Shown one piece after another: positions 15,939-25,051 of a DNA stretch of 64,000 nt; the stretch's first letter is position 1; each line of letters begins with the position of its first letter. The stretch is from the NCBI GenBank assembly GCA_026692865.1, contig JAPLNI010000027.1, positions 62,001-126,000 of the forward strand. The letters are read 5' to 3'. Made by a program: the position numbers and the translations under genes. The notes below the pieces were generated by a model. The model was not told the origin of the DNA and did no database searches. It worked only from the letters and a program-made list of their open reading frames with translations. The DNA comes from Planctomycetota bacterium. GTDB taxonomy: Bacteria; Planctomycetota; Planctomycetia; Pirellulales; Pirellulaceae.

Positions 15939-18200
15939 TTATCTCACCACGAATTCTGATGAGTGAGGATGCACGTCAATGATTCCTTCGTTCATGCTTC
16001 TGAGCATGTCCGGAGTTCCATTGACAAATCGTACAAAATAAGCCGGTTCGACGCGCGATCTCATTCGAACGCTTAATCTGTAAACGCCCGGCATTCGAAT
16101 CAGTTCTCCCGGCACCGTGTAGGTGACGATTCGATTATCAACTGGTGCAATGCTGTGCGCTTCCATTCTGATGAATGCAGGGTGATTTAGAACGGTTGTT
16201 GGTGCGACTGCAGGGCGGAAGAATGGCAGTGGATCGATATCCAAGTTGACGGGCAAGTACATCTCGCGTTCTGTCCCTTTGAGATTGGTTGTCAAGAACT
16301 TGGTCTGCATGTTGAATAATTGCAAATCTGGCTGTATTTTGCGTGCCCGGACATCTAGCGAATGCTGATCTCGCATATCGCCATAAGTATCTAAATCACC
16401 CGACTCCCAGACGCGCGAGCCATCGGGACCAATCAGTACCACGTTCAACCAAAGCTGTGGCTGTGCACCGAGCGAGCCGCTGGGCATGTTGTGACCTTCG
16501 CTGAGATTGCTTACGCGGTACTGAAATTTGAGATTTCTTCCCGTGGTTGGGTGTTCGACGAACGACGGGCCTTCGATGCGCGATCCATTTTCAAGCGTTT
16601 GCAATGCAGTGGAACGCTTCAGTACGATTAGCTCCAAATTGCTATCGAGAATCTTCCGCGCGTCACGACGCTCCTGCGCGTTCGACCAGCTTGAGGGGAA
16701 TGAACAAGTGCTAGTATTTGCAGCGAGCGCCTTTTCAAAAGCCTCCGTCCCCCAACCAGCACGCCAATCGAATTCTAACCATTGGGTCGGCTTCCAGCGA
16801 AGAGCCTTTTCATTGTGAGGAAACAAACCTGGATGGGCGATCGGATAAGCAGGTCCGTAAAAAATGTGATTCGAATGCTTTCGGTCGCTGCGATAGACTT
16901 TGCCCGAGACCTCTGCACAAGCTCCAATCGCGTATCCATTCGGAAGCCCTGGTACAGCACCCATGTGGCAATCCTGGCAGGAGATACCTTTTTTGTGAGC
17001 GGGACCTTGTCGATATTGTTGATAAACAATTTCCAAGGCTATACCGGGCTGCACAACGACTTGATGACATCCTGCACAAAAGGAACTGTCTGCCAGTTGA
17101 TCGAATTGGATCGCGCCCCGGTGGATTGCTTGACGAGGGCGTTTATCATTTGGATCGGTGGTGACTTTCCAATTTTCAGCATCCGCTAAAACAGCCGGAA
17201 TTCCATCTCCACCGGAATTTCCAACGACGGGATCAAAGGGCGTTCCGGGTTCAATCCGCCGCTCACCGTTGACGCGGCCATATCGTTCGACCACTCGGTG
17301 ACACGCAACGCAAGTGATTCCCTCTCGGAAGATATGAGGACCTTCCAATAGTGAAGCCTGTCTCGGATAGTTCATCTGAGTGGCCACTGGTGCATGACAT
17401 CGCATACAAAACGTACCAACAGTTCCACGAGTCAGATCTGTCACCAGTTGTTCGAATCGCTGAAACATCGGTGAGATCGATGCATAAGCGTGGCTGGAAA
17501 CACGCCATTCGTCATAAATTTTTTGATGACATTTGGCGCAAGTGATGGCTGATGGGTAAAGCGTATTGGCAAAGACCTCGGCGTGTGGATCTAGCGTGGA
17601 TTGCGAGTCGCCTCCGTTAGAGTCCGAGTTCGTTTTTCTGCTTTTGCGTTCGCGTTCGGCGTCAGCACTAGGTCCCATGGAGCTTAACGGATCGGCATCC
17701 AAATCGCCGATCGACTGCGTCGCGGCGCTTACCATCCGATACGCTTGCTTCGGTGCATCAAATGGTTCATAACCAGTTGACGGAGTTCCACTTGAAGGCG
17801 ATTTGTGGCTTGGTAGTGAGTGTGGAGCGTAGCTTGCTTGGAACCGAATGCGACTATCGTGATTGGTACTGGGCACTATTGCAGGACCAATTCTGCTTGA
17901 GTGCGGGTTGTTGGCTGCATTATGGAGTGCTGCATCTTGAATTGCGGCCTGCTCGAGCGTTCGCCCGGTGTAACCTTGCTTACGAAGATACTCGACCAAA
18001 GTGGACGTGTCTTGATTCATGAGCGAGGCGTGATTTTCGTCGCGGCCGGGATTAGTGACGGACGGGTCATTGCCAGAAAAGCATATTCCAGGAACTTGTG
18101 CCAACGACAAACTATGACAACACAAGCAACATGCAAACGCAAATAGCAAGTGTTGAGCAGCAGATCCAAGGCGATTCGCAATCGAGAGATTTGGATGCAT
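15939..18200 (-). CDS. Exported multihaem (five CxxCH) cytochrome c
   Basis: This is a 753-residue periplasmic or surface cytochrome. After a signal peptide (to LSLAQ, about residue 35), five haem c sites are visible: CAKCH near 219, CMRCH near 264, CVACH near 295, CAGCH near 374 and CQDCH near 407. A sixth CxxCH match, CLCCH, lies inside the signal peptide and should not bind haem. Histidines that could be distal ligands follow (HAYASISP, HNEKALRW). The C-terminal 250 residues (HNMPSGSLGAQPQLWLNVVL) are beta-rich and resemble the C-terminal domain of cytochrome c554-like planctomycete proteins. Residues 40-200 are low-complexity. It is transcribed directly ahead of the beta-barrel gene. The role in electron transfer is certain in type, but the partner is unknown. 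Confidence 0.85.
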   Translation of the reverse strand: MHPNLSIANRLGSAAQHLLFAFACCLCCHSLSLAQVPGICFSGNDPSVTNPGRDENHASLMNQDTSTLVEYLRKQGYTGRTLEQAAIQDAALHNAANNPHSSRIGPAIVPSTNHDSRIRFQASYAPHSLPSHKSPSSGTPSTGYEPFDAPKQAYRMVSAATQSIGDLDADPLSSMGPSADAERERKSRKTNSDSNGGDSQSTLDPHAEVFANTLYPSAITCAKCHQKIYDEWRVSSHAYASISPMFQRFEQLVTDLTRGTVGTFCMRCHAPVATQMNYPRQASLLEGPHIFREGITCVACHRVVERYGRVNGERRIEPGTPFDPVVGNSGGDGIPAVLADAENWKVTTDPNDKRPRQAIHRGAIQFDQLADSSFCAGCHQVVVQPGIALEIVYQQYRQGPAHKKGISCQDCHMGAVPGLPNGYAIGACAEVSGKVYRSDRKHSNHIFYGPAYPIAHPGLFPHNEKALRWKPTQWLEFDWRAGWGTEAFEKALAANTSTCSFPSSWSNAQERRDARKILDSNLELIVLKRSTALQTLENGSRIEGPSFVEHPTTGRNLKFQYRVSNLSEGHNMPSGSLGAQPQLWLNVVLIGPDGSRVWESGDLDTYGDMRDQHSLDVRARKIQPDLQLFNMQTKFLTTNLKGTEREMYLPVNLDIDPLPFFRPAVAPTTVLNHPAFIRMEAHSIAPVDNRIVTYTVPGELIRMPGVYRLSVRMRSRVEPAYFVRFVNGTPDMLRSMNEGIIDVHPHSSEFVVR

Positions 18201-18477
18201 CGTGTGGGATCGATTTCCTACTTGGAAAGCCAGCTAATCAGATCGACCGGTACGTTCCGATTATTCGCTGATAGTACTACGATCGGAATTGCTCGAACCT
18301 GAATCCAGTCCGGTCGGACTAACCCCAATCGCCACCTCTTGCCTAAAAGTTGGCCGCACCGAAAAGATCGATTCAGTCGTCACAGTGTGAACTGGGTAGT
18401 CGCGAACAATGAAAATTCGTTGATTTAATTCAAGTATCAACGATAGTTGCGACCCACATTTCTTTAGGAGAACCATA

Positions 18478-18987
18478 ATGTCCGAAGAAACGCATTTCGC
18501 AACAGCCTATTCCTTTTCCGTTGACGCCGCCGACGCATATGCAGTCCTTCGGGTCGGTCGAACGACCTTTCGTGTTCAGTTGGTAGACTTCTCCTGGGCT
18601 GGTTTCACGATTTCGGCACCCAAAAAATGGGCACGTCGCTTCAAAAAGGGAACGTCGGGAACATTGTCTCATCAAGGAACGAAACACTCGATTTCGATCC
18701 TTGGTACAGCTGCATCGGCAGACGGTAATATTCATGTCTCGCTTGCAAGGGCAGACGGGAAGCCTCAGCCAAAACGAACGATTTATGGCCCGTCAAAAGT
18801 CCGTCCGCGCGGTGTTCAACAAGGAGACGCGATCCTTACCGCGGCTTCAGGGCTCTGTATCCTGCTCTTGGTTTTGGCGATGCCGGGTTGGGGTGATAGT
18901 TGGGGTACCAGCTACTACTTCACGGATGGAGTCAATTCGATTGGCCGAGCCTTGTATCAAATGTTACGATCGTTTGGTCTTCGCTAA
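18478..18987 (+). CDS. Small membrane-anchored protein of unknown function (PilZ-like motif)
   Basis: This 169-residue protein has a good ribosome site (AGGAG, 7 bases before the ATG). The N-terminal 100 residues form a predicted beta-rich soluble domain. They contain RTTFRVQLVDFSWAGFTI, in which RxxxR and DxSxxG appear close together. Canonical PilZ c-di-GMP domains keep these two motifs further apart, so the match is only suggestive. A single hydrophobic segment follows (ASGLCILLLVLAMPGW, about residues 123-138), then a short tail. It stands alone between divergent and downstream genes. I do not recognise it with certainty. Confidence 0.65.
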   Translation: MSEETHFATAYSFSVDAADAYAVLRVGRTTFRVQLVDFSWAGFTISAPKKWARRFKKGTSGTLSHQGTKHSISILGTAASADGNIHVSLARADGKPQPKRTIYGPSKVRPRGVQQGDAILTAASGLCILLLVLAMPGWGDSWGTSYYFTDGVNSIGRALYQMLRSFGLR

Positions 18988-19129
18988 ATCTAGGCTTTTC
19001 CAAAATGTAGTCGCCTCGTCCCACGTCGCGAATCTTTTGGAACACGGAGATACGCAACTACGGAAAAATTAGATGTTCGCGTATTAACAATTCAATAGTA
19101 TCAACCTTCTAAACAGTTGATTCTCTAAA

Positions 19130-19272
19130 AAGTGCTTTATCCGATTTAGACTTTGGGAAATCTGGATTCGTAGGTATTTGGACGTCAAAGTAACACCTAC
19201 ATATATTGCATTCTTCAGATATCTTACGATATATGCGATGAGTACAAACCCACGTATTTCGGCATGACAGAC
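19130..19272 (+). repeat. MITE-like dispersed repeat, copy F (decayed)
   Basis: The left end AAAGTGCTTTATCCG matches the repeat terminus. ACTTTGGGAAATCTGGATTCG and TTTGGACGTC match the first hairpin region, TTCAGATATCTTACGATAT the second hairpin, and GAGTACAAACCCACG the conserved right part. It is strongly diverged. The remainder of the 413-bp gap 18988-19400 shows nothing else. Confidence 0.55.
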
Positions 19273-19400
19273 TTCTAGTGGTTGCTTTACGCGACCAAGC
19301 TCATTAGTCTTTGTTGGTCGATTCCTTCGGTGGGCAATTGCATGAGGTTTTGCTGTAAACCCAAGTTATGGTTCAGTTCTCGAGCTGATCAAGACAATAT

Positions 19401-20531
19401 TTGTTTCTTACTAGTCGAGTACTATTTTTGAAACCTGAACTTTCAACAGAAGTCGATATCAACGCGATCGAAGTATCAGGTCCGTTTCGAAGAATGATTA
19501 CGGGCGTCGTAATCGTCTTGGTAATCTCGACAATTGCTGTAGTTGGTTACGTTGCGGCGGGATGGGGGATCGACGACGCGGTTTATATGGTGGTGATCAC
19601 CATATTCGGAGTCGGATATGGCGAAGTGAAACCGGTTGATTCGGCAGAGCTGCGAGTGCTGACGATGTTTTTAGTGATCTTTGGGTATGCGTCGATCATC
19701 TACACCGTCGGCGGATTTATACAAATGCTAATTGACGGCGAATTGAATAAGGCACTGGGAGCTAGAAAAATGACGATCGAGATTGAGAAGCTAAAGAACC
19801 ACACCATCATTTGCGGAATCGGTCGCCTTGGAACGATCCTAGCAAAAGAATTGCGAGCGGCAGGAAAGCCATTCGTTGCTGTAGACAATGATCCACTAAA
19901 ACTTCGTGCCCTCGAAGAACAAGGCTGCTTGGTTCTTAATGGAGATGCTTCTGACGAAGCGACACTGGAACAAGCCGGAATTGCTCGCGCATCAACCGTG
20001 GCAGCAGTCATGTCAACCGACGCAACGAATGTTTTTGTTACGATCACGGCACGTGAGCTCAACCCTGAAGTCACCATATTTGCTCGAGGCGAAAATCCCC
20101 GCACAGAGAAAAAGTTATTGGGATGTGGTGCGGATCGCGTTATCCTTCCGACTGCAATCGGTGCTCATAAATTTGCCCAGTTGATTATTCGTCCCACTGC
20201 AGAAAACATGCTCGAACAGCTTTCCAGCGGCGCGACCATGGTCGAAGAACTGCGCCAGCTCGGACTGCAGATTAACGAAATTGAAATCAAACCGGACACA
20301 CCGCTTGTCGATCATCCTGTCGGAGAATCTGAAACACAAAGCGAACGCGGATTATTGATCTTAGGTGTCCGCAAAGCAGACGGTTCTACCCTCTTGGATC
20401 CGCCACCGGAGACGATCCTCCGTGTTGGTGACACTCTTATTCTGCTTGGTCATAGCAAAGACGTCGCGACAGTGGCTAAGAAGCTATGCACCAGAGTTCT
20501 AAAAACGAATTATCGCGGTTTGAGAATCTAA
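19401..20531 (+). CDS. Two-TM potassium channel with RCK (TrkA-N/TrkA-C) domains
   Basis: This 376-residue protein has TM1 (about residues 33-54), a pore loop with filter TIFGVGYGE (67-75), TM2 (about 83-107), and a cytoplasmic RCK domain. The RCK domain starts at HTIICGIGRLGTILAKEL with GxGxxG nucleotide binding and VAVDNDPLK. TrkA-C follows (IKPDTPLVDHPV, TILRVGDTLILLG). Such channels are ligand-gated K+ channels of the MthK/Kch type. The filter has Gly where most channels have Thr immediately before VGYG. The start is uncertain: TTG at 19401 or 19428 and ATG at 19494 are in frame, none with a clear ribosome site; the longest is given. Its stop lies 20 bp from the stop of the convergent subtilase gene. 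Confidence 0.88.
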   Translation: MFLTSRVLFLKPELSTEVDINAIEVSGPFRRMITGVVIVLVISTIAVVGYVAAGWGIDDAVYMVVITIFGVGYGEVKPVDSAELRVLTMFLVIFGYASIIYTVGGFIQMLIDGELNKALGARKMTIEIEKLKNHTIICGIGRLGTILAKELRAAGKPFVAVDNDPLKLRALEEQGCLVLNGDASDEATLEQAGIARASTVAAVMSTDATNVFVTITARELNPEVTIFARGENPRTEKKLLGCGADRVILPTAIGAHKFAQLIIRPTAENMLEQLSSGATMVEELRQLGLQINEIEIKPDTPLVDHPVGESETQSERGLLILGVRKADGSTLLDPPPETILRVGDTLILLGHSKDVATVAKKLCTRVLKTNYRGLRI

Positions 20532-20551
20532 AAGTAGCTCTACCAACAGAT

Positions 20552-22489
20552 CTACCAGTTGGAGAAAATTCGATCAACGAGGGCGGGAAGCATCGAACGA
20601 GTAGCCACTACATGCGTCGTCTCTCTCGATCGTTGAAGCCTAGAGAGCCACTCGAAAAACTCACTTCCGATCGTTGACGAAGCAGCAGTTGGTGTCGGCG
20701 TGATTTGCAATTGCACTCGGTTCAAAACTCCTGTGTCACCACGTGCTTGATCAGTGACTTGCAAAGTCCAAACTCCCCGAGCCGAAAGACCTCGGAAAGC
20801 GGTCAGTGACTGCTCGCCCCGGAATGTGCCAGTGATGTTTGTCGCGGCTGCGATTGAAGAAATACTTGCTCCAGCATCATCATCGATCGTCACTCGCAAG
20901 TTGTCTCCGCTACCTCCTCGTCGCTGCACCAGTGTTGTGGTCACACCCGTGGGACTCGTCAAACGAATCGACAAATCGCCTATCCATGTGTGGCTTATAT
21001 CCAAAACGACATTGATATCCCCTATGCGAATATCGTCCGACACGGTGATCGGGATCCTAGTGGTCGTGCTCGATCGTGAAGTCGCATCGCTCAAGAACTG
21101 CGAACCAACCGAGGAATAAGTGCGCTGCACGGGCGCCTGAGGAACTGGCGGAGTCGGTGTTGGAGTGGGTGGGGTCGGTGCCGCTGGCGTGCCCAGTAAC
21201 GCAGCCGACGCTTTCCCAACGTTGATGCGTCCAAACTGCGAGGTCGTTCCTCGCAAAACGTTATCCGTGTTGTTGAGCAATGCGTTAGTAATAGTCGTAG
21301 CCGAGGCGGTTGCGTTTTGGCCCCAAAGCAATGCCAGCGCTCCAGCAACATGTGGCGCAGCCATCGATGTTCCACTGAGAGAGCCATACTGATTATTTGG
21401 GAGCGTACTGAAAATCGATGCTCCAGGAGCTACAACATCAACGTTCGTTCCAAAATTTGAAAAGCTCGCCAATGTATCCGTTCGAGTCGATGCGCCTACC
21501 GAGATCACACCGCTGTAATTGGCCGGAAAAGCCGGAGTCGTAACATTATTGGAGGATTCGTTGCCGGCAGCCGCTACGAATATCCCTCCCGCATTTTGAA
21601 ATTGCGTGATGGCTTGTTGCAGAGCGCTAGAAAACCCGCCACCGCCCCAACTCGCGTTGATGATCTTGGCTCCCATGCTTCTTGCATAATTGATCCCTTC
21701 GATGGCGTCGCTCAAGCTTCCTGAACCTTGGGCATCCATGAACTTCAACGGCATCAATCGCACGCTCCACGCAACACCACTGACACCAATCCCGTTGTTC
21801 CCAACTGCACCAACCGTTCCAGCCACATGCGTACCATGTCCATTGTCGTCCATTGGATTTGCATCGTTGTTGGCAAAGTCCCAACCGCGACGGTCGTCTA
21901 CGTAGCCGTTGAGATCGTCATCGATACCGTTACCCGGAATTTCATTTCCATTCAGCCAAATGTTTGCAGCAAGGTCGGGATGGTTATAGTCAATCCCCGT
22001 GTCCAAGATACCAACAACGACTGTCGACGAAGTTCCATACTGCCAAGCCTGCGTAGCACCAATATCGGCTCCGATAAGGCCACCCGAAACGCCTGTGTTC
22101 AAAAGTCCCCATTGCGATCCAATGTTGGTGTCATTGGCCGTTGTTTCTAATGTCATTCTAAAATCCGGCGTCACTAACTGAACATCGTTACGCAATCGAT
22201 ACGCACTCATTGCAGATTGAAGATTCGTCCCCGGTTGGACAGTTACTGAAAACCATCCATCATCGGTTAGCTTTCTTTGAACGGTACCTCCAGCGAACGT
22301 CTGTCCAAGTAACTGACGCGACGCATTAGAAACACTGTCGGAGGCAAACTGGACAAGAAATTCGTCGGACTGGTAGCTGTCCGATTCGATCTGGAGGACG
22401 TTCGCCGCCATCAACCGGCGTTCTTCCATCGATTCTACAAAGAGCGATCTGTTTACACGCGGACGAGCAAGCCGTTGACGCGAATTCAT
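20552..22489 (-). CDS. Subtilisin-like serine protease (S8) with P domain
   Basis: This exported protease has 645 residues. The catalytic triad is visible: Asp in VVGILDTGIDYNHPDLA (about 160), His in DDNGHGTHVAGTVGA (about 217) and Ser in LSGTSMAAPHVAGAL (about 373), with the oxyanion Asn in AAAGNESSN. A Pro/Thr linker (PTPPTPTPTPPVPQ) leads to a P/homo-B domain (SDDIRIGDINVVLDISHTWI, LTSPTGVTTTLV, RGVWTLQVTDQ). The N-terminus lacks a classical signal peptide but has ESMEERRLMAA, a planctomycetal motif seen at the start of many secreted giant or surface proteins. A propeptide of about 100 residues precedes the catalytic domain. It stands alone with an ATG start at 22489. Confidence 0.93.
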   Translation of the reverse strand: MNSRQRLARPRVNRSLFVESMEERRLMAANVLQIESDSYQSDEFLVQFASDSVSNASRQLLGQTFAGGTVQRKLTDDGWFSVTVQPGTNLQSAMSAYRLRNDVQLVTPDFRMTLETTANDTNIGSQWGLLNTGVSGGLIGADIGATQAWQYGTSSTVVVGILDTGIDYNHPDLAANIWLNGNEIPGNGIDDDLNGYVDDRRGWDFANNDANPMDDNGHGTHVAGTVGAVGNNGIGVSGVAWSVRLMPLKFMDAQGSGSLSDAIEGINYARSMGAKIINASWGGGGFSSALQQAITQFQNAGGIFVAAAGNESSNNVTTPAFPANYSGVISVGASTRTDTLASFSNFGTNVDVVAPGASIFSTLPNNQYGSLSGTSMAAPHVAGALALLWGQNATASATTITNALLNNTDNVLRGTTSQFGRINVGKASAALLGTPAAPTPPTPTPTPPVPQAPVQRTYSSVGSQFLSDATSRSSTTTRIPITVSDDIRIGDINVVLDISHTWIGDLSIRLTSPTGVTTTLVQRRGGSGDNLRVTIDDDAGASISSIAAATNITGTFRGEQSLTAFRGLSARGVWTLQVTDQARGDTGVLNRVQLQITPTPTAASSTIGSEFFEWLSRLQRSRETTHVVATRSMLPALVDRIFSNW

Positions 22490-22673
22490 TCAATAGCACC
22501 TGTCAAAGAGAGGATAAAAGACGAGAAGCGATTTCCAAAAATTCAGTCTCTCGGAAAACCGTTGATTGCCATGCTATCACACAGGAACGGACCAGGCAAA
22601 TGTCGCACAGAAAGCTCAAAAAGAATGCTAGGAATTTTTTAAATAAGCTAGCGAAAGTCCCTTCATCGACAGC

Positions 22674-22822
22674 TAATTCTTTGTCCAACTTAAAAACATT
22701 GGTAGCTGAATTCGTAACAATTCAGACGTCGATGAAAGTAAAGGCAAAACCTGATGTTTTCAGATGTCATACGATATCTAATACAAGTACAAACCCCCGA
22801 TTCTCATCTAGACGAAGGATTA
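22674..22822 (+). repeat. MITE-like dispersed repeat, copy B
   Basis: TA flanks are at 22674 and 22821. The left terminus is TAATTCTTTGTCCA and the right terminus TAGACGAAGGATTA. It includes AACTTAAAAACATTGG, a first hairpin (CTGAATT-CGTAAC-AATTCAG, 22706-22725), a decayed second hairpin and AGTACAAACCCC. The right flanking TTA is, on the minus strand, the TAA stop codon of the adjacent TPR-protein gene. The remaining part of 22490-22673 has no recognised feature. Confidence 0.85.
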
Positions 22823-24973
22823 GTCGTTTGGCTGTTTAATCGAGGCTTGAAAGACTTCGAGATTTCTTCGCAACTCTCGCATCGAGGGTTCGGCCGCGAT
22901 CGCTTGCTTCTGGAGCGTGACGGCGTCTTCGATGTTTCCGATGCGGAAGTTGCAGCGTGCGAGAGTGTCAAGATAAGCGGCGTTGTTCGGTGCCAATCGG
23001 CAAGCTAACTCGCTACATTCGAGTGCGTATTCCAAATCATGTCCGGTCGATGCAAGAAGCCAAGCATACGTGTTGAGTGCTATCGAATAGTGACTTTGAT
23101 GAGTAGCTCGCTCGCTATCACTGCTCGTCCGCAAATTTTTCTCCAATCGCGGAAGTGTTTCACGAAAAGCGAGTACCGCCGATGCGAAGGCTTTCTTGGC
23201 TTCATCGCGTCGCTGAGGCATTTTGGCTTGCGGGGCCATGGATTTCTCGACACGGTTAGGAAGTTGCTTGGGATTACTTGCATCAGTCATTTCCATCATC
23301 GAAATAATGATGTCGACATTCTCCGGATCGGAGACTAACGCCGCTTGCAGGTCTTCCCAGGCCGAATCGATTTGATTGGATTGGAGTTTTGATTTTGCAC
23401 GGAAGTACAACCACAGCGATCGCATCCGCTGTGATTGCAGGATCGCGCGTTCCTCGGGCAAAAACACTGTCTGAGCGGGAATGTCGTTGTCGATCTCTCT
23501 CGCAAATTCAGGCTCTGATTCGAAGCGTTCAACCAATGGCTTTAATGCTTTTTCGGCACCATGGTAATCCTCGCCGTCAGACAACATCATGGCGAGCTTG
23601 TACGATACGCTTAGCTCTAGTTTTCGTTCATCCAAGGCAAGTTGCCAAGCCTTTTGAAGTTCTTGTTCGGCCCAGTCGAATTGCATTCGATCTCGTAGGA
23701 AATCGCCATAGTAACAGCGTTCGTAGATCTCTGTTTCATCGGGGGAATCGTTTCGATCAAAAGCGATTTTCGATTCTCGCTCGGCCGCGCTTATATCGTT
23801 GAGTTGCCGAAATGCTTCCGCGCGAAGGTAACGCAGCTTGGTAGCAAAGGGTGAAAAGGATCGACCGATACCGAAGGGCGGGTTACCCATTTGGTTTCCT
23901 TGAGGATTACCTTGAGGATTGCCCGGGAGATTTCCTTTTTGATTAGCCTTGCGTTGGGCAATCTGTTTATCGAGTTCTTCGAAGTACTTATCTGAATGTT
24001 CCGTAACGAACGCGGGGAGCTTTCGATCCAGGGCCCAAAGATAGAGGTCTTCTGACTCTTTCGCTTGCTCGCGAAGGGAATAGGAGATGCGTAACAAGTT
24101 CTTTGCGATCGTCAGGGCCGTTTCCATTTGTCCCTGGTTTACGAGCTGTTCTGCGGTCCATCGCGTCAATTCCGAAACGATCTCACGGCTTGATTCTCCT
24201 GACTTGTTGTCGACGAGCCGAAACTCGTTATCGATAGCAGACTGCCACCAAGTGGAGTCGAGCGGAGTTTTGTCTCGTAGGCTTTCTGCGTACTCTTTTA
24301 ACCAACTGCTTCCGGTTCCCTTAGCCGCTCCGATCGATTGCAAGATGATTGGCCAGGTTTCACTTTGCTTTGCAAGATCCTGAACAGAGTCGCTTGGATC
24401 GGTGAACGATCTCATTGCCGGTTTGATATTATTCAACACCGCCAGCGCAGCCCGCTTGCTCAAGTCAATCGATGTTTCATAACGAGCAATTCGCAGTAGG
24501 GCCGGTATGCCTTGTCGATCCGGTAATGCACTCAGTTTGTCGATGCGTTCCGACCGATGAACAACGTCACCGCTTCCGTATTGCTCCAGAAGTTTTCGAA
24601 CGTTGAGCGGATCTTCGCGGCCGGTCCATCGAATGTAACTGCTTCGTATCATGTACTTGGCGGCAGTTGCGATTTGCGGGTCCGAGTTTAAGATTGCTTG
24701 CTGCAATTGATCCAAAGCAGGAACTCCGATTCGCTCGAGATCCAATTGTGCTTGCCGACGGACGGAGTATTGCTCGCTACCAAGAGCGGAAATGAGCTCC
24801 GCAATCTGTTTCGCAAGCTCGCGGCTGGTCGTGTTTTCGACTTCGGAATCACTGTTTGCTTTACCATCAGTGATAGAAGGATCGCGAACCGGTTCTGCGA
24901 CTGCAAATGGCGAGCTTGCTGCAGTGCATATCAATGCCAGTGCAGCAGCTTCATAGAAAAATAGTCTTCGCAT
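22820..24973 (-). CDS. Exported HEAT/TPR-repeat protein of unknown function
   Basis: This 717-residue protein has a signal peptide (RRLFFYEAAALALICTAA). Residues about 50-200 are HEAT-like helices (ALGSEQYSVRRQAQLDLERI, PALLRIARYETS). The C-terminal half is TPR-like (AEQELQKAWQLALDERKLEL, AWEDLQAALVSDPENVDIII, YLDTLARCNFRIGNIEDAVTL). A glycine-rich insert with GNPQGN repeats lies near residue 340-355. It is probably a periplasmic scaffold. ATG at 24973 has GGAG 8 bases upstream and is preferred to 25009. It follows a cytochrome c lipoprotein and a HEAT-like protein on the same strand. Its TAA stop overlaps the terminus of repeat copy B. Confidence 0.75.
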   Translation of the reverse strand: MRRLFFYEAAALALICTAASSPFAVAEPVRDPSITDGKANSDSEVENTTSRELAKQIAELISALGSEQYSVRRQAQLDLERIGVPALDQLQQAILNSDPQIATAAKYMIRSSYIRWTGREDPLNVRKLLEQYGSGDVVHRSERIDKLSALPDRQGIPALLRIARYETSIDLSKRAALAVLNNIKPAMRSFTDPSDSVQDLAKQSETWPIILQSIGAAKGTGSSWLKEYAESLRDKTPLDSTWWQSAIDNEFRLVDNKSGESSREIVSELTRWTAEQLVNQGQMETALTIAKNLLRISYSLREQAKESEDLYLWALDRKLPAFVTEHSDKYFEELDKQIAQRKANQKGNLPGNPQGNPQGNQMGNPPFGIGRSFSPFATKLRYLRAEAFRQLNDISAAERESKIAFDRNDSPDETEIYERCYYGDFLRDRMQFDWAEQELQKAWQLALDERKLELSVSYKLAMMLSDGEDYHGAEKALKPLVERFESEPEFAREIDNDIPAQTVFLPEERAILQSQRMRSLWLYFRAKSKLQSNQIDSAWEDLQAALVSDPENVDIIISMMEMTDASNPKQLPNRVEKSMAPQAKMPQRRDEAKKAFASAVLAFRETLPRLEKNLRTSSDSERATHQSHYSIALNTYAWLLASTGHDLEYALECSELACRLAPNNAAYLDTLARCNFRIGNIEDAVTLQKQAIAAEPSMRELRRNLEVFQASIKQPND

Positions 24974-25051
24974 CACAAAACTCCGTTGTCGAGATACTTC
25001 ACGCCACAAGTATCATCGTAGCGTATGGAGGTCTGGATTTGGAGCTCGACT

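Noticed and set aside
18087-18104. Sixth haem site CLCCH in the multihaem cytochrome
   Set aside because: It lies within the signal peptide and would be removed or membrane-buried before haem attachment.
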